From the NCBI RefSeq assembly GCF_020866905.1, contig NZ_JAIVCC010000009.1, positions 186,001-250,000 on the forward strand: DNA of 64,000 bases, written 5' to 3'. The position numbers were made by a program, and so were the translations under genes. Source of the DNA: Salinimicrobium sediminilitoris (GTDB taxonomy: Bacteria; Bacteroidota; Bacteroidia; Flavobacteriales; Flavobacteriaceae). The notes under the pieces are model-generated. The model made no database searches, was not told the origin of the DNA, and worked only from the letters and a program-made list of their open reading frames with translations. Position 1 is the first letter of the stretch; every line of letters begins with the position of its first letter. Positions 17,607-26,659 of the stretch are shown here, in pieces.

Positions 17607-19709
17607 TTATTCCTCTTTGCTCAGGATCGTCAATGCCATTCTTATAGTTCCGTAATCCATTTCCTCCTGAAAGTGTTCAAAATACGGCTTTAAGGCATCG
17701 GGATTATCTAGTTTGGATTTGGCCTTTTTAACTGCCTCAAGATCACCTTCTGAAATGAATTTCTTTAGATCAACACCTTCACCTGAATCATACAATTTGG
17801 AGAGATGTGAAAAAATTGTAGTAGGAGCAAGATTCCTGGTTTGAGCCATTTCTTCAATGGTCATGCCTTCCTTATAAAGTTTGAAGGTTTCCTTATATGT
17901 ATTTCCCTTTTTGCGGGCTTTCTTCTCCCTCTTTTCTTTGCCGTACGCGATGATCTCTTTTATAAACCTGTAACCGTAATTTTGCATTTTTTGTCTCCCC
18001 ACACCACTAATCTGCATGAAATCTTCATCGGTCATGGGTCTTTCCTTTTCCATTTCTTTTAAAGTGGCATCATTAAAAATGAGATAAGCAGGAATTCCTT
18101 CATCTTTTGAAAGTTCAAGCCGCAGTTTTCTTAACCTCTCAAAAAGAGTGTTTTCTGAAGTTTTTTCTTCTACAGTCTGTTCTTTTCGAAGTTCGGCCTG
18201 GATCACCTCTGCGAGCAAGACTTTTTCTCCTTCAAAAAGCACATTTTTGGCAAGACTGGTAAGTCGAAGTTTGTTTTGATCATGAAAAGCAATTTCAACA
18301 TAGCCCATATTGATTAATTGGATCATGTATTGCTGCCAGTCCCTCCAGGAAACATCCTGTGCAATGCCATAAGTAGTTAACTGCTGATATCCTTTTTCGA
18401 GCACCTGTGCATTTTGAGCCCCCCTTAAAACATCGATAACCATTGAAACAGGTTCCTGTTCCCGAAGCCTGAAAATGGTAGAAAGTGCCTTTTGAGCCAA
18501 TAAAGTTCCATCGAAGAATTCAGGCGGATTTTTACAGACATCACAATTACCGCAATCTTTGGAAATTACTTCACCAAAGTAGCTTAGCAGGATCCTTCGG
18601 CGGCAACTTAGAGCTTCAGAATATTGCTTCATGCGCTCAAGTTTTGCCAGCTGAACTTCAGAATTCCCAGAACCTTCAGCAAACTTTTGTAACTGCACCA
18701 CATCGGCATAGCTGTGGAACAGCAGGGTAGATGATGGCAATCCGTCACGACCGGCCCGCCCGATTTCCTGGTAATAACCTTCCAGGTTTTTCGGCATGTT
18801 ATAGTGAATCACCCATCGAACATTAGATTTATCGATTCCCATTCCAAAGGCAATAGTGGCACAAATAATATCTGTGCGGTCATTGATGAAATCCTCCTGA
18901 ATTGAAATGCGGTCATTATGAGAAAGTCCGGCATGATAAGCTTCAGCTTTATGGCCTTTAGCTTGTAATTTGGCCGCAAGTTCTTCTGTATTCTTTCGGC
19001 TAAGGCAGTAAATGATACCACTTTCAGACTTTCTACCTTTCAAAAATGCCGAAATCTGTTCAAATTTTTTAATTCCGGGGCGAACTTCCAGGCTCAGGTT
19101 TTTTCGGTCGAAAGAAGAAATATGTTTCCTGGCGTGAGGAATATTGAGTTGCTCACAAATATCCTGGCGTGTAGCTTTATCGGCCGTGGCGGTAAGAGCA
19201 ATTACAGGAGTTTCGGGATGACGGTTCTTAAGATATCCCAACTGTGTATAAGCGGGTCTAAAATCATGACCCCAGCTGGAAATACAATGTGCTTCATCAA
19301 TAGCTATTAAGCTGATATTTCCTGCGGAAAAAACAGTGTCGATATACTGAAGACTTTCGGGAGCTACATAAAGTAGTTTGATCTCTTTTCTTTCGATCTT
19401 GCTGAAGATCTCCTGTTGCTCTTTTTCCTGCTGACTGCTGTTGAGAAAGGCAGCGGGAATACCGTTAGCGGTTAACCCATCGACCTGGTCTTTCATAAGG
19501 GCAATAAGGGGAGAGATCACAATGGTGATCCCCGGAAGCAAAAGGGCAGGAAGTTGGAAACAAATAGATTTTCCGCCACCTGTGGGCATGATCACCAGGT
19601 TATCATTACCCTCAAAAACCGAATCTATAATTTCCCGTTGCAACGGCCTGAAACTGTCATAACCGAAATATTCCTTTAATGTATCTATTAACTTTGCCTC
19701 CTCTACCAT
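17607..19709 (-). CDS. recQ: ATP-dependent DNA helicase RecQ
   Basis: This is a 3'-5' DNA helicase acting in recombination and repair. I start it at ATG 19709 (MVEEAKL), nine codons inside the longest frame, which matches family N-termini. The 700-residue product has Walker A TGGGKS (about 43-48), the DEAH box in IDEAHCISSWGHDF (about 137-150), helicase motif VI near HYNMPKNLEGYYQEIGRAGR, the RQC zinc cysteines (CRRR...CGNC..C), an HRDC domain (about 510-590) and a C-terminal helix-turn-helix extension (about 620-680, EEMAQTRNLAPTTIFSHLSK). The extra HTH domain is common in Bacteroidota RecQ and absent from E. coli RecQ. Confidence 0.96.
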   Translation of the reverse strand: MVEEAKLIDTLKEYFGYDSFRPLQREIIDSVFEGNDNLVIMPTGGGKSICFQLPALLLPGITIVISPLIALMKDQVDGLTANGIPAAFLNSSQQEKEQQEIFSKIERKEIKLLYVAPESLQYIDTVFSAGNISLIAIDEAHCISSWGHDFRPAYTQLGYLKNRHPETPVIALTATADKATRQDICEQLNIPHARKHISSFDRKNLSLEVRPGIKKFEQISAFLKGRKSESGIIYCLSRKNTEELAAKLQAKGHKAEAYHAGLSHNDRISIQEDFINDRTDIICATIAFGMGIDKSNVRWVIHYNMPKNLEGYYQEIGRAGRDGLPSSTLLFHSYADVVQLQKFAEGSGNSEVQLAKLERMKQYSEALSCRRRILLSYFGEVISKDCGNCDVCKNPPEFFDGTLLAQKALSTIFRLREQEPVSMVIDVLRGAQNAQVLEKGYQQLTTYGIAQDVSWRDWQQYMIQLINMGYVEIAFHDQNKLRLTSLAKNVLFEGEKVLLAEVIQAELRKEQTVEEKTSENTLFERLRKLRLELSKDEGIPAYLIFNDATLKEMEKERPMTDEDFMQISGVGRQKMQNYGYRFIKEIIAYGKEKREKKARKKGNTYKETFKLYKEGMTIEEMAQTRNLAPTTIFSHLSKLYDSGEGVDLKKFISEGDLEAVKKAKSKLDNPDALKPYFEHFQEEMDYGTIRMALTILSKEE

Positions 19710-19825
19710 GTTACAAAGAAAATGAAACCCTACCAATGCTCAATGGCAGAGGATTGTTAAATACAACTTTTTATAGTGAACTTTAGGTAAGAGGAAATTC
19801 TTACTTTTAAAGAAATTATTCTTGT

Positions 19826-20908
19826 ATGGTTAAAAGAACGCGCTACCTCTCCAAAAGGCCAAAATCTAATAAAGCTCTTCACCAGGCGCCGGGAACTGTG
19901 ACTTATGTTGGTAGAAAGGAACAGGTAGAAACTAAACTGGAGGTAATTGATTATAATGCCGAAAAGTATGAGAGGTTTACTTCAAAACGGCCAGAAGATG
20001 CATTTCAGTTTGAAGAAGAGGACCGCACCACCTGGATCAATATTGACGGCCTTAGTAACACCAGTGAAATTGAAAAGATTGGAAAGTATTACGAGCTTCA
20101 TCCATTGATTATTGAAGATATAGTAAACACCAACCAGCGTCCTAAAATTGATGAGTATAAAGATTATTTTTTCATTGTTGCAAAAATGCTTTACTACAAA
20201 GAAGATGGTAGGCTTGAAAATGAACATATAAGCATAGTTTTGGGAAAGAATTATGTGCTCACATTCCAGGAGGCCGGGGGAGATGTTTTTGACGGAGTAA
20301 GAGAAAGACTTTCTACAGAAAAAGGCAGAATAAGGAGCCGTGGGGCAGATTATCTTGTTTTTGCTCTCTTAGATGCCATAGTGGATCATTATTTTCTCGT
20401 CATAGATGATATGAGTGATAAAATAGAGGCAATGGAAGAGCGACTTTTTGATGCCCAACCAAAGGATGATACCATTCTTGAAATCCAGGAGTTAAAGCGT
20501 ACCATGCTTAGAATAAGACGTGCTGTGAACCCGCTAAGGGAAGTAGTAAGTCGCCTGGAAAAAATGAATCACAACCTGGTACAGGAGCAAACCATAAACT
20601 ATATAAGAGACCTTTATGACCATATGCTACAGGTTTCAGAAAATATTGAGATCTACAGGGAAATGACCTGGGGCCTAATGGATATGTATATGACCACGAT
20701 TAGTAACAAGATGAACGAGGTGATGAAAGTGCTTACCATAATGGCTTCAATTTTTATTCCCCTCACATTCCTGGCCGGTATCTATGGGATGAATTTTGAA
20801 TTTATGCCCGAGTTGGAGTATAAGTACAGTTATCCCATTTTATTAATAGCAATGTTTCTATTAATTGTGGGGATGCTGTTCTATTTCAGACGCAAACGAT
20901 GGCTTTAG
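19826..20908 (+). CDS. corA: Magnesium/cobalt transporter CorA
   Basis: This is a pentameric inner-membrane channel for Mg2+ and other divalent cations. The 360-residue product has a large N-terminal cytoplasmic domain, a long stalk helix with several charged repeats and two C-terminal membrane helices. The selectivity signature YGMNF (about 320-324) follows the first helix, and the protein ends with the basic RRKRW. Length and layout are typical. It is divergent from recQ and converges on the hemerythrin-like gene. Confidence 0.95.
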   Translation: MVKRTRYLSKRPKSNKALHQAPGTVTYVGRKEQVETKLEVIDYNAEKYERFTSKRPEDAFQFEEEDRTTWINIDGLSNTSEIEKIGKYYELHPLIIEDIVNTNQRPKIDEYKDYFFIVAKMLYYKEDGRLENEHISIVLGKNYVLTFQEAGGDVFDGVRERLSTEKGRIRSRGADYLVFALLDAIVDHYFLVIDDMSDKIEAMEERLFDAQPKDDTILEIQELKRTMLRIRRAVNPLREVVSRLEKMNHNLVQEQTINYIRDLYDHMLQVSENIEIYREMTWGLMDMYMTTISNKMNEVMKVLTIMASIFIPLTFLAGIYGMNFEFMPELEYKYSYPILLIAMFLLIVGMLFYFRRKRWL

Positions 20909-20917
20909 GTTTAAGAT

Positions 20918-21385
20918 TTATTGCCAGAATTTATCTTCCCAATCATCGGGATCGGGAGTAATAATCTCCTCTTCCTTATTGTTTATGATATTAAGTTTTT
21001 CCTCGGGCACTGTCTCCTGCAGTTCCCGGAATAATTCCCGTTCCTCAAACCTTATATGATCATTCAATTCCTTTTCTATTGAGGTGAAGGTTTCTTTAAC
21101 CGCTTCAGCTTTAAATAGATCCTGCAGTAGGGAATGTTCTTTTATGGCTCTAACCCTCATGGGATGAGAATCTCCCAATAATGGAAAAATCTCCTCCTCC
21201 TCAAACTTAAAATGCGGTCTTAATTGAGAAGTGAAGAAGAAATCGGTATATTTTTTAATTCGGTCGAGTGGGACGTTCTTTTTTAATCCTTCTCTTATTT
21301 TCCAGCATAAAAGCAGCCCGTGGTGATGATCCCTGCTCAAAGGTTTCAGGGCATGGTGTCGTTTAAGGGGTGTAGGCTTTGTCAT
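20918..21385 (-). CDS. Hemerythrin HHE-domain protein
   Basis: This is a predicted four-helix-bundle protein that binds a di-iron centre. The 155-residue product has metal-ligand-type residues in LSRDHHHGLLL (about 16-26), PHFKFEEEEIFPLL (about 57-70), KEHSLLQDLF (about 82-91) and NDHIRFEERELF (about 107-118), an H/E spacing typical of HHE domains. Family members sense or store O2 or NO or take part in iron handling; which applies here is not visible. It ends with an acidic tail. Confidence 0.87.
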   Translation of the reverse strand: MTKPTPLKRHHALKPLSRDHHHGLLLCWKIREGLKKNVPLDRIKKYTDFFFTSQLRPHFKFEEEEIFPLLGDSHPMRVRAIKEHSLLQDLFKAEAVKETFTSIEKELNDHIRFEERELFRELQETVPEEKLNIINNKEEEIITPDPDDWEDKFWQ

Positions 21386-21575
21386 AATTTCTTTATTGCT
21401 TCACAAAGGTAATTTTATATATCCTGGCAAGGCATGACTGAGGTCATGTATGTACGATCAATGTTTAGGAGAATCAACAATTTATCATTTTTTTAATAAC
21501 AGAAATCCGGTTTATCGTGTAAAGCTTTATAATTTAGGAGGAATCATTGAAACATTCTAATTAAAGCTGCTATTT

Positions 21576-22541
21576 ATGAAAATTGGTTTCCACGCTTCCC
21601 ACGAACAATTTACCCCCGGCCATCTTCTCAAACTTGTTCAGCAGGCTGAAGATGCAGGTTTTAAAGCGGTCTTGTCGTCAGACCATTTCCATCCCTGGAG
21701 TGACAAGCAGGGACAGAGTGGATTCGCATGGAGCTGGCTGGGTGCGGCAATGCAGGCTACAAACTTGGAATACGGGATAGTGAATGCTCCAGGCCAAAGA
21801 TATCATCCTGCAATAATTGCACAGGCTGTGGCGACACTAGATCAAATGTTTCCGGGAAGATTCTTTCTCTGTTCTGGCAGTGGTCAACTTCTTAATGAAA
21901 ATATCACAGGGGAAAAATGGCCGCCAAAGAGGGACAGAAATAAACGTTTACAGGAATCGGTCGAAGTAATGCGACGCCTTTGGCAGGAAGACGGATATCT
22001 CAACCATAAGGGAATGTTCACCGTCGAGAGGGCTAAACTTTTTACCAAACCCACTCAAATTCCCACAGTATATGGAGCAGCTATTACAGAAAAAACAGCA
22101 GCCTGGCTCTCTTCGTGGGCAGATGGGATGATCACGATCTCCAAACCCGTTGAGGAACTTGAAAAAATGGTAAAAGCCTTTAGGGGAGCAGATGGAAGTG
22201 AAAAATCATTGGCTTTGAAAGTACAGGTATCCTATGCGAGTACCCGTGAAAAAGCTTTGGATGGTGCATGGGAACAATGGAGAAATAATATTTATCCTAG
22301 CAAGCTAATTGCAGATATTGACAGTCCCGAAAAGTTTGATGCCATGGGCCAAAACACCAGAAAAGAAGACATGGAAAAGCACGTGATCATTGGAAGTGAT
22401 GCAGATGTCTTTATTGAAAAGATCAAAAAATTCAATGAAATGGGATTTGAAAAAATAATCATCCATAATGTAAATGAGCAACAGGAAGATTATATAAATT
22501 TCTTTGAGAAAGAAGTACTTCCAAATCTTCAACAGCAATAA
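21576..22541 (+). CDS. LLM-class flavin-dependent oxidoreductase
   Basis: This luciferase-like monooxygenase-fold oxidoreductase has 321 residues. Conserved segments are GFHASHEQFTPGHLLKLV at the N-terminus, AVLSSDHFHPWSD, GIVNAPGQRYHPAIIAQA and GRFFLCSGSGQLLNE. The family resembles F420-dependent dehydrogenases; flavobacteria are not known to make F420, so FMN is the more likely cofactor. It is the first gene of a tight operon with two GH13 enzymes (gap 9 bases, then a 4-base overlap) and an ASRT-family protein, suggesting a role in sugar or trehalose/alpha-glucan metabolism. That link rests on context only. Confidence 0.85.
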   Translation: MKIGFHASHEQFTPGHLLKLVQQAEDAGFKAVLSSDHFHPWSDKQGQSGFAWSWLGAAMQATNLEYGIVNAPGQRYHPAIIAQAVATLDQMFPGRFFLCSGSGQLLNENITGEKWPPKRDRNKRLQESVEVMRRLWQEDGYLNHKGMFTVERAKLFTKPTQIPTVYGAAITEKTAAWLSSWADGMITISKPVEELEKMVKAFRGADGSEKSLALKVQVSYASTREKALDGAWEQWRNNIYPSKLIADIDSPEKFDAMGQNTRKEDMEKHVIIGSDADVFIEKIKKFNEMGFEKIIIHNVNEQQEDYINFFEKEVLPNLQQQ

Positions 22542-22550
22542 CTCACTAAG

Positions 22551-24191
22551 ATGAATAAGTACTGGTACAAAAATGCGGTGATCTATTCGCTGGATGTAGA
22601 AACTTTTAAGGATGCAACGGGTGACGGCACCGGAGATTTCAAAGGACTTAAAAATGCCCTTCCATACCTTTCAAGCCTTGGGATCACCTGTCTCTGGCTC
22701 CTGCCAATCTTTGATACGCCCAACCGGGACAATGGCTATGACGTAAAAGATTATTATAAAATTGATCCCCGTCTCGGCGACTTAGGTCATTTCACTCAGC
22801 TCATTGATGCTGCGGAAGAAGTTGGAATAAGAGTGTTGATTGACCTTGCAGTTAATCACACTTCGACTGAACATTTCTGGTTTCAGGAATCCCGGAAGGA
22901 CAAAAATTCAGAATACAGAGACTACTACATCTGGGTAGATGAAAAGCCTGAGGACCCGGAGAAAAATATGATGGCAGCCGAAGGTGAAGAAAGCATCAGC
23001 TGGAAATATGACCGTACTGCTAAAGCATATTATTTCCATTCTTTTTATCCGCATCAACCCGATCTAAACATAGCCAATCCGCAAGTTCAGGAAGAAATAT
23101 TCAGGATTATGCAATTCTGGTTGAAGATTGGGGTTTCGGGCTTCAGGATAGACGCTGCGCCTCATATGTTCAAGGAAAAAGGCAGAATGGACTTTGAAGG
23201 AGATCCACATAAGATCTTCAGGAATTTCCGGGAATTTGTTGAAACTCAAAAACCCGATGCTATTTTGCTGGCCGAAGTTGATCTTGATCCAAACCAATAC
23301 AATAAGTATCTGGGGAACGAGGACCAGATGCATATGCTGTTTAATTTTTACGTGAATAACTTCATGTTTCTGTCATTTGCCAGGGAAGAGGCTATTCCTG
23401 TAGCCCGGGCCCTGCAAAGAATGCCTGAAGAAATTACCAGAAAAGAACAGCTCGCAACATTTCTTCGGAATCATGACGAATTAAACCTCGACAAATTGAG
23501 CAGAACCGAAAGAGACGAGGTCTTTAAAGCTTTTGCCCCCAAAGAAAACATGCGCATTTTTGGTAGGGGAATAAGAAGAAGATTGGCTTCAATGCTCGGA
23601 AATGACCGAAAAAAAATGGAGCTGGCCCATAGCCTTCTTTTTACGATTCCCGGCACACCGGTATTGCGGTACGGTGAAGAAATAGGAATGGGGGAAGATC
23701 TTTCAATGGAAGGTCGTTCCAGTGTTCGCACAGTTATGCAGTGGGCTAATGACAGGAACGGCGGATTTTCTACTGCACCCACAGAAAATCTTATTAGAAA
23801 TGTCATTTCCGGAGGAGATTTTGGCTACGAGAAAGTTAATGTAAATGATCAATTGAGAGATCCCGATTCTTTTCTTACCTGGATCTCCAAAGCCATAGAT
23901 TACCGAAAGGAATTTGCGGAATTTGGATGGGGCCGTAATCACGTCATTGACACCGGTAATCCTCATGTTTTAGGGCACTATACAAAATCTGAAAAAGGAA
24001 TGGGAGTAGCATTTCATAATTTCTCGGGGAAAGAAATTACCATAAAGCTCGAAGTGGATAAAGAATTATTTAAGGATGTTGTAGATGTCTTCGGAAATAT
24101 AAGATACGAAAATTTCGACCCCGAAAAAGCTGAAGTAAAGTTAACCCCTTATGGTTACAGGTGGATGCATAAAAAACATAACTTCTTATGA
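22551..24191 (+). CDS. GH13 alpha-amylase-family enzyme (trehalose synthase-like)
   Basis: This is a predicted glucan- or trehalose-active hydrolase or glucosyl-isomerase. The 546-residue product opens with YSLDVETFKDATGDGTGDF. It carries the GH13 motifs LIDLAVNHTS (region I), GFRIDAAPH with the nucleophile Asp (region II), LLAEVDLD with the acid/base Glu (region III) and FLRNHDELNLD with the transition-state Asp (region IV). The opening resembles trehalose synthase-type proteins, but the lack of a maltokinase partner leaves the substrate open. No signal peptide is seen, so it is cytoplasmic. Its last four bases overlap the next GH13 gene. Confidence 0.9.
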   Translation: MNKYWYKNAVIYSLDVETFKDATGDGTGDFKGLKNALPYLSSLGITCLWLLPIFDTPNRDNGYDVKDYYKIDPRLGDLGHFTQLIDAAEEVGIRVLIDLAVNHTSTEHFWFQESRKDKNSEYRDYYIWVDEKPEDPEKNMMAAEGEESISWKYDRTAKAYYFHSFYPHQPDLNIANPQVQEEIFRIMQFWLKIGVSGFRIDAAPHMFKEKGRMDFEGDPHKIFRNFREFVETQKPDAILLAEVDLDPNQYNKYLGNEDQMHMLFNFYVNNFMFLSFAREEAIPVARALQRMPEEITRKEQLATFLRNHDELNLDKLSRTERDEVFKAFAPKENMRIFGRGIRRRLASMLGNDRKKMELAHSLLFTIPGTPVLRYGEEIGMGEDLSMEGRSSVRTVMQWANDRNGGFSTAPTENLIRNVISGGDFGYEKVNVNDQLRDPDSFLTWISKAIDYRKEFAEFGWGRNHVIDTGNPHVLGHYTKSEKGMGVAFHNFSGKEITIKLEVDKELFKDVVDVFGNIRYENFDPEKAEVKLTPYGYRWMHKKHNFL

Positions 24192-25783
24192 ATTACAAAG
24201 AATACTTATGGTGGCACAAGGGAACAGTGTATCAAATTTACCCCAGATCATATAAAGACAGTGATGGTGATGGTGTAGGAGACCTACGTGGAATAATTGA
24301 AAAACTCGATTACCTGAAAGATCTGGGTATCGATGCTGTCTGGATATCGCCCATTTATCCTTCTCCCATGGCCGATTTTGGCTATGATGTGAGTGATTAT
24401 ACCGGTATTCATCCACTATTTGGAGAAATGAAGGATTTTGATGAATTGCTCAGGGAAGTACATCAAAGAGAAATGAAGCTTATCCTTGACTTAGTACCTA
24501 ATCATTCTTCAAATAAACATCCATGGTTCCTTGAATCTAAAAGTTCAAAAAACAATCATAAACGGGACTGGTATATTTGGAAAGATCCCGGTAAGGATGG
24601 AGGTCCACCTAATAACTGGTTAAGTGTATTTGGAGGTAGCGGCTGGGAATATGATGAGGAAACCGAACAGTACTATTACCATGCTTTCCTAAAAGAACAA
24701 CCCGATCTCAATTGGAGAAACCCCGATTTGCAACAGGCAATGCTGGCCATAATGAGGTACTGGCTCAAGAAGGGAGTAGACGGTTTTAGGGTAGATGTGA
24801 TGTGGCATATGATCAAGGACGAACAATTGAGGGATGATCCACCAAATCCTGATTATAAGGAAGGAATGAATTCATACAGCAAATTACTACCGGCCTATTC
24901 AACAGATCAGGATGAAGTTCATGACATAGTGCATAAAATGCGGAAGGTAATCGATGAATATGATGAGAGATTACTCATTGGAGAAATTTACCTGCCAATA
25001 AGCAAGCTTGTAAGTTATTACGGAGAAGACAATCAAGGTGCTCATTTACCTTTCAATTTTCAACTGCTGCAGCTTCCGTGGAATGCTGCCAGGATCAAAG
25101 CTACAATAGATGAATATGAAGGGGCGCTTCCTGAAAATGGCTGGCCCAATTGGGTGTTGGGTAACCATGACAATTCCCGAATTGCAAGCCGGGTGGGGAA
25201 GGAGCAGGCCAAAAATGCCGCAATATTGTTGCTAACACTTAGAGGAACGCCTACCATTTATTACGGGGATGAACTGGGGATGCAGGATGTTGATATTCCA
25301 AAGGAGAAGATCCAGGATCCACAGGCTTTGAACGAACCGGGGGTTGGGCGCAGTCGGGATCCCGAACGCACCCCGATGCAGTGGGATGCCACAAAACATG
25401 CAGGATTTACTAAAGGAGAACCCTGGCTTCCGCTTATGGGTAATTACAAAGAAATTAATGTAAAGAAGGAGTGGGACCAGCCTGGTTCCATGCTTCAGCT
25501 GCACAGGAAACTTCTAAAGATTCGGGCGCAGGAGCCGGCCCTGCAAGTTGGTAGTTATGTGCCTGTACTTTCTGAAGAGGAAATTCTTTCTTACATCAGA
25601 AAATACGAAAAACAGCAGTTCCTTATTGTTTTAAATCTCACAGATTCAGAAGTGAATTTTGCTCCCGATTTTGAATGGAAAGGAACTGTGGAAGTTTCAT
25701 CCCACGAAGAATTTGAAGGAAAAGAAATGAGTGATAAAATTAACCTTCCGGCCAATCTGGGACTGCTTATAAAACTGAAATAA
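24188..25783 (+). CDS. GH13 alpha-glucosidase / oligo-1,6-glucosidase
   Basis: This is a predicted cytoplasmic exo-acting alpha-glucosidase. The 531-residue product starts WWHKGTVYQIYPRSYKDSDG. It shows the GH13 regions LDLVPNHSS, GFRVDVMWHM (nucleophile Asp), LIGEIYLP (acid/base Glu) and WVLGNHDNSR (third catalytic Asp), plus the loop GTPTIYYGDELGM. The overall layout fits the oligo-1,6-glucosidase subfamily. It overlaps the preceding GH13 gene by ATGA and is followed after 3 bases by the ASRT homologue, so all are translated from one message. Confidence 0.94.
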   Translation: MNYKEYLWWHKGTVYQIYPRSYKDSDGDGVGDLRGIIEKLDYLKDLGIDAVWISPIYPSPMADFGYDVSDYTGIHPLFGEMKDFDELLREVHQREMKLILDLVPNHSSNKHPWFLESKSSKNNHKRDWYIWKDPGKDGGPPNNWLSVFGGSGWEYDEETEQYYYHAFLKEQPDLNWRNPDLQQAMLAIMRYWLKKGVDGFRVDVMWHMIKDEQLRDDPPNPDYKEGMNSYSKLLPAYSTDQDEVHDIVHKMRKVIDEYDERLLIGEIYLPISKLVSYYGEDNQGAHLPFNFQLLQLPWNAARIKATIDEYEGALPENGWPNWVLGNHDNSRIASRVGKEQAKNAAILLLTLRGTPTIYYGDELGMQDVDIPKEKIQDPQALNEPGVGRSRDPERTPMQWDATKHAGFTKGEPWLPLMGNYKEINVKKEWDQPGSMLQLHRKLLKIRAQEPALQVGSYVPVLSEEEILSYIRKYEKQQFLIVLNLTDSEVNFAPDFEWKGTVEVSSHEEFEGKEMSDKINLPANLGLLIKLK

Positions 25784-25786
25784 ACA

Positions 25787-26158
25787 ATGAAAGCATTAGG
25801 AAAAAAGACCTGGGTAATAGCTGAAGGCTATATCCCCGAATATGGAACGGGTAAGGAACCTGAATTCACAAGTCATGAAACGGCTTGTATTCTCAACACC
25901 TCGAATCAAGATGCCAAGGTGGAATTGACCATCTTTTTCTCAGATAAAGATCCGGTGGGACCCTATAAAGTGACTGTAGAGGCTCAGCGCACCAAACATT
26001 TAAGGTTCAACGACTTGAAAGACCCGGAGCCTGTTCCTTTAGGTACAGATTATGCCTGCGTGATCGAGTCTTCTGTGCCGGTAGTAGTACAGCATACCCG
26101 CCTGGATTCAAGACAGGCAGAAAATGCCCTTTTGACCACCATAGCATATTCGGAATAA
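25787..26158 (+). CDS. ASRT-family protein (sensory rhodopsin transducer homologue)
   Basis: The 123-residue product is a close match, along its full length, to the soluble transducer of Anabaena sensory rhodopsin. Shared blocks include AEGYIPEYGTG, FTSHETACILN, SDKDPVGPYKVTV, RRTKH-like QRTKHLRFNDL and VPVVVQHTRLDSRQAENALL. No rhodopsin gene lies in this window. It closes the operon with the two GH13 enzymes, which fits earlier proposals that the wider ASRT superfamily binds sugar-like small molecules. It is a compact beta-rich cytoplasmic protein, probably a tetramer by family precedent. The ligand is unknown. Confidence 0.9.
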   Translation: MKALGKKTWVIAEGYIPEYGTGKEPEFTSHETACILNTSNQDAKVELTIFFSDKDPVGPYKVTVEAQRTKHLRFNDLKDPEPVPLGTDYACVIESSVPVVVQHTRLDSRQAENALLTTIAYSE

Positions 26159-26295
26159 GTAGGACTTTTGTTTTAAGATTAGTGCAATAAATATATCCTT
26201 TCAAAAAAGGTGTTTTTTGGTGCTCTTTTTCAGAGGAAATTTTTAGAAGGGAATTAAAAAATTTTCTAATTTTTACTGTACCAATTTAAACCGTT

Positions 26296-26634
26296 ATGAA
26301 AAACAAGTTGCAAAATGCGCTCCTGGTGTTTTCTACGATCATTCTCTTTGGTTGTGGCAGTACTATGGAAACCAGGACAATGAAACCGGTGCTTAGAGCC
26401 GCTACAGATGCACCTGAAAATTTTATAGCACCGGAAGGTGCTACTACAGGAAATGATTCCTGTAACAATCCATTAACCGATCCCCGGGATGGCACAAAGA
26501 TTATTATGCAGTCTGCTTTTTCTGGAGGAGTTGGGGATTATGAGGTACCCGACGGTAAGTATGGGGTTCAAAAAGGGGAATTCTTAAGAATAAAATGTGT
26601 TACAGGAGAAGTGGTAGGTATCGTGAGACGATAA
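26296..26634 (+). CDS. Small predicted lipoprotein
   Basis: The function is unknown. The 112-residue product has a lipoprotein signal with lipobox ILFGC (Cys at about residue 20). A short Thr/Ala/Pro-rich linker follows, then a compact domain with two cysteines (NDSCNNPLTDPRDGTKIIM and LRIKCVTGEVVGIV) that could form a disulfide. It lies between the ASRT operon and the converging M14-family gene, has its own 137-base spacer upstream and is probably monocistronic. Confidence 0.75.
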   Translation: MKNKLQNALLVFSTIILFGCGSTMETRTMKPVLRAATDAPENFIAPEGATTGNDSCNNPLTDPRDGTKIIMQSAFSGGVGDYEVPDGKYGVQKGEFLRIKCVTGEVVGIVRR

Positions 26635-26659
26635 CTACCACCTCTGTAGCAGAGAAAGT

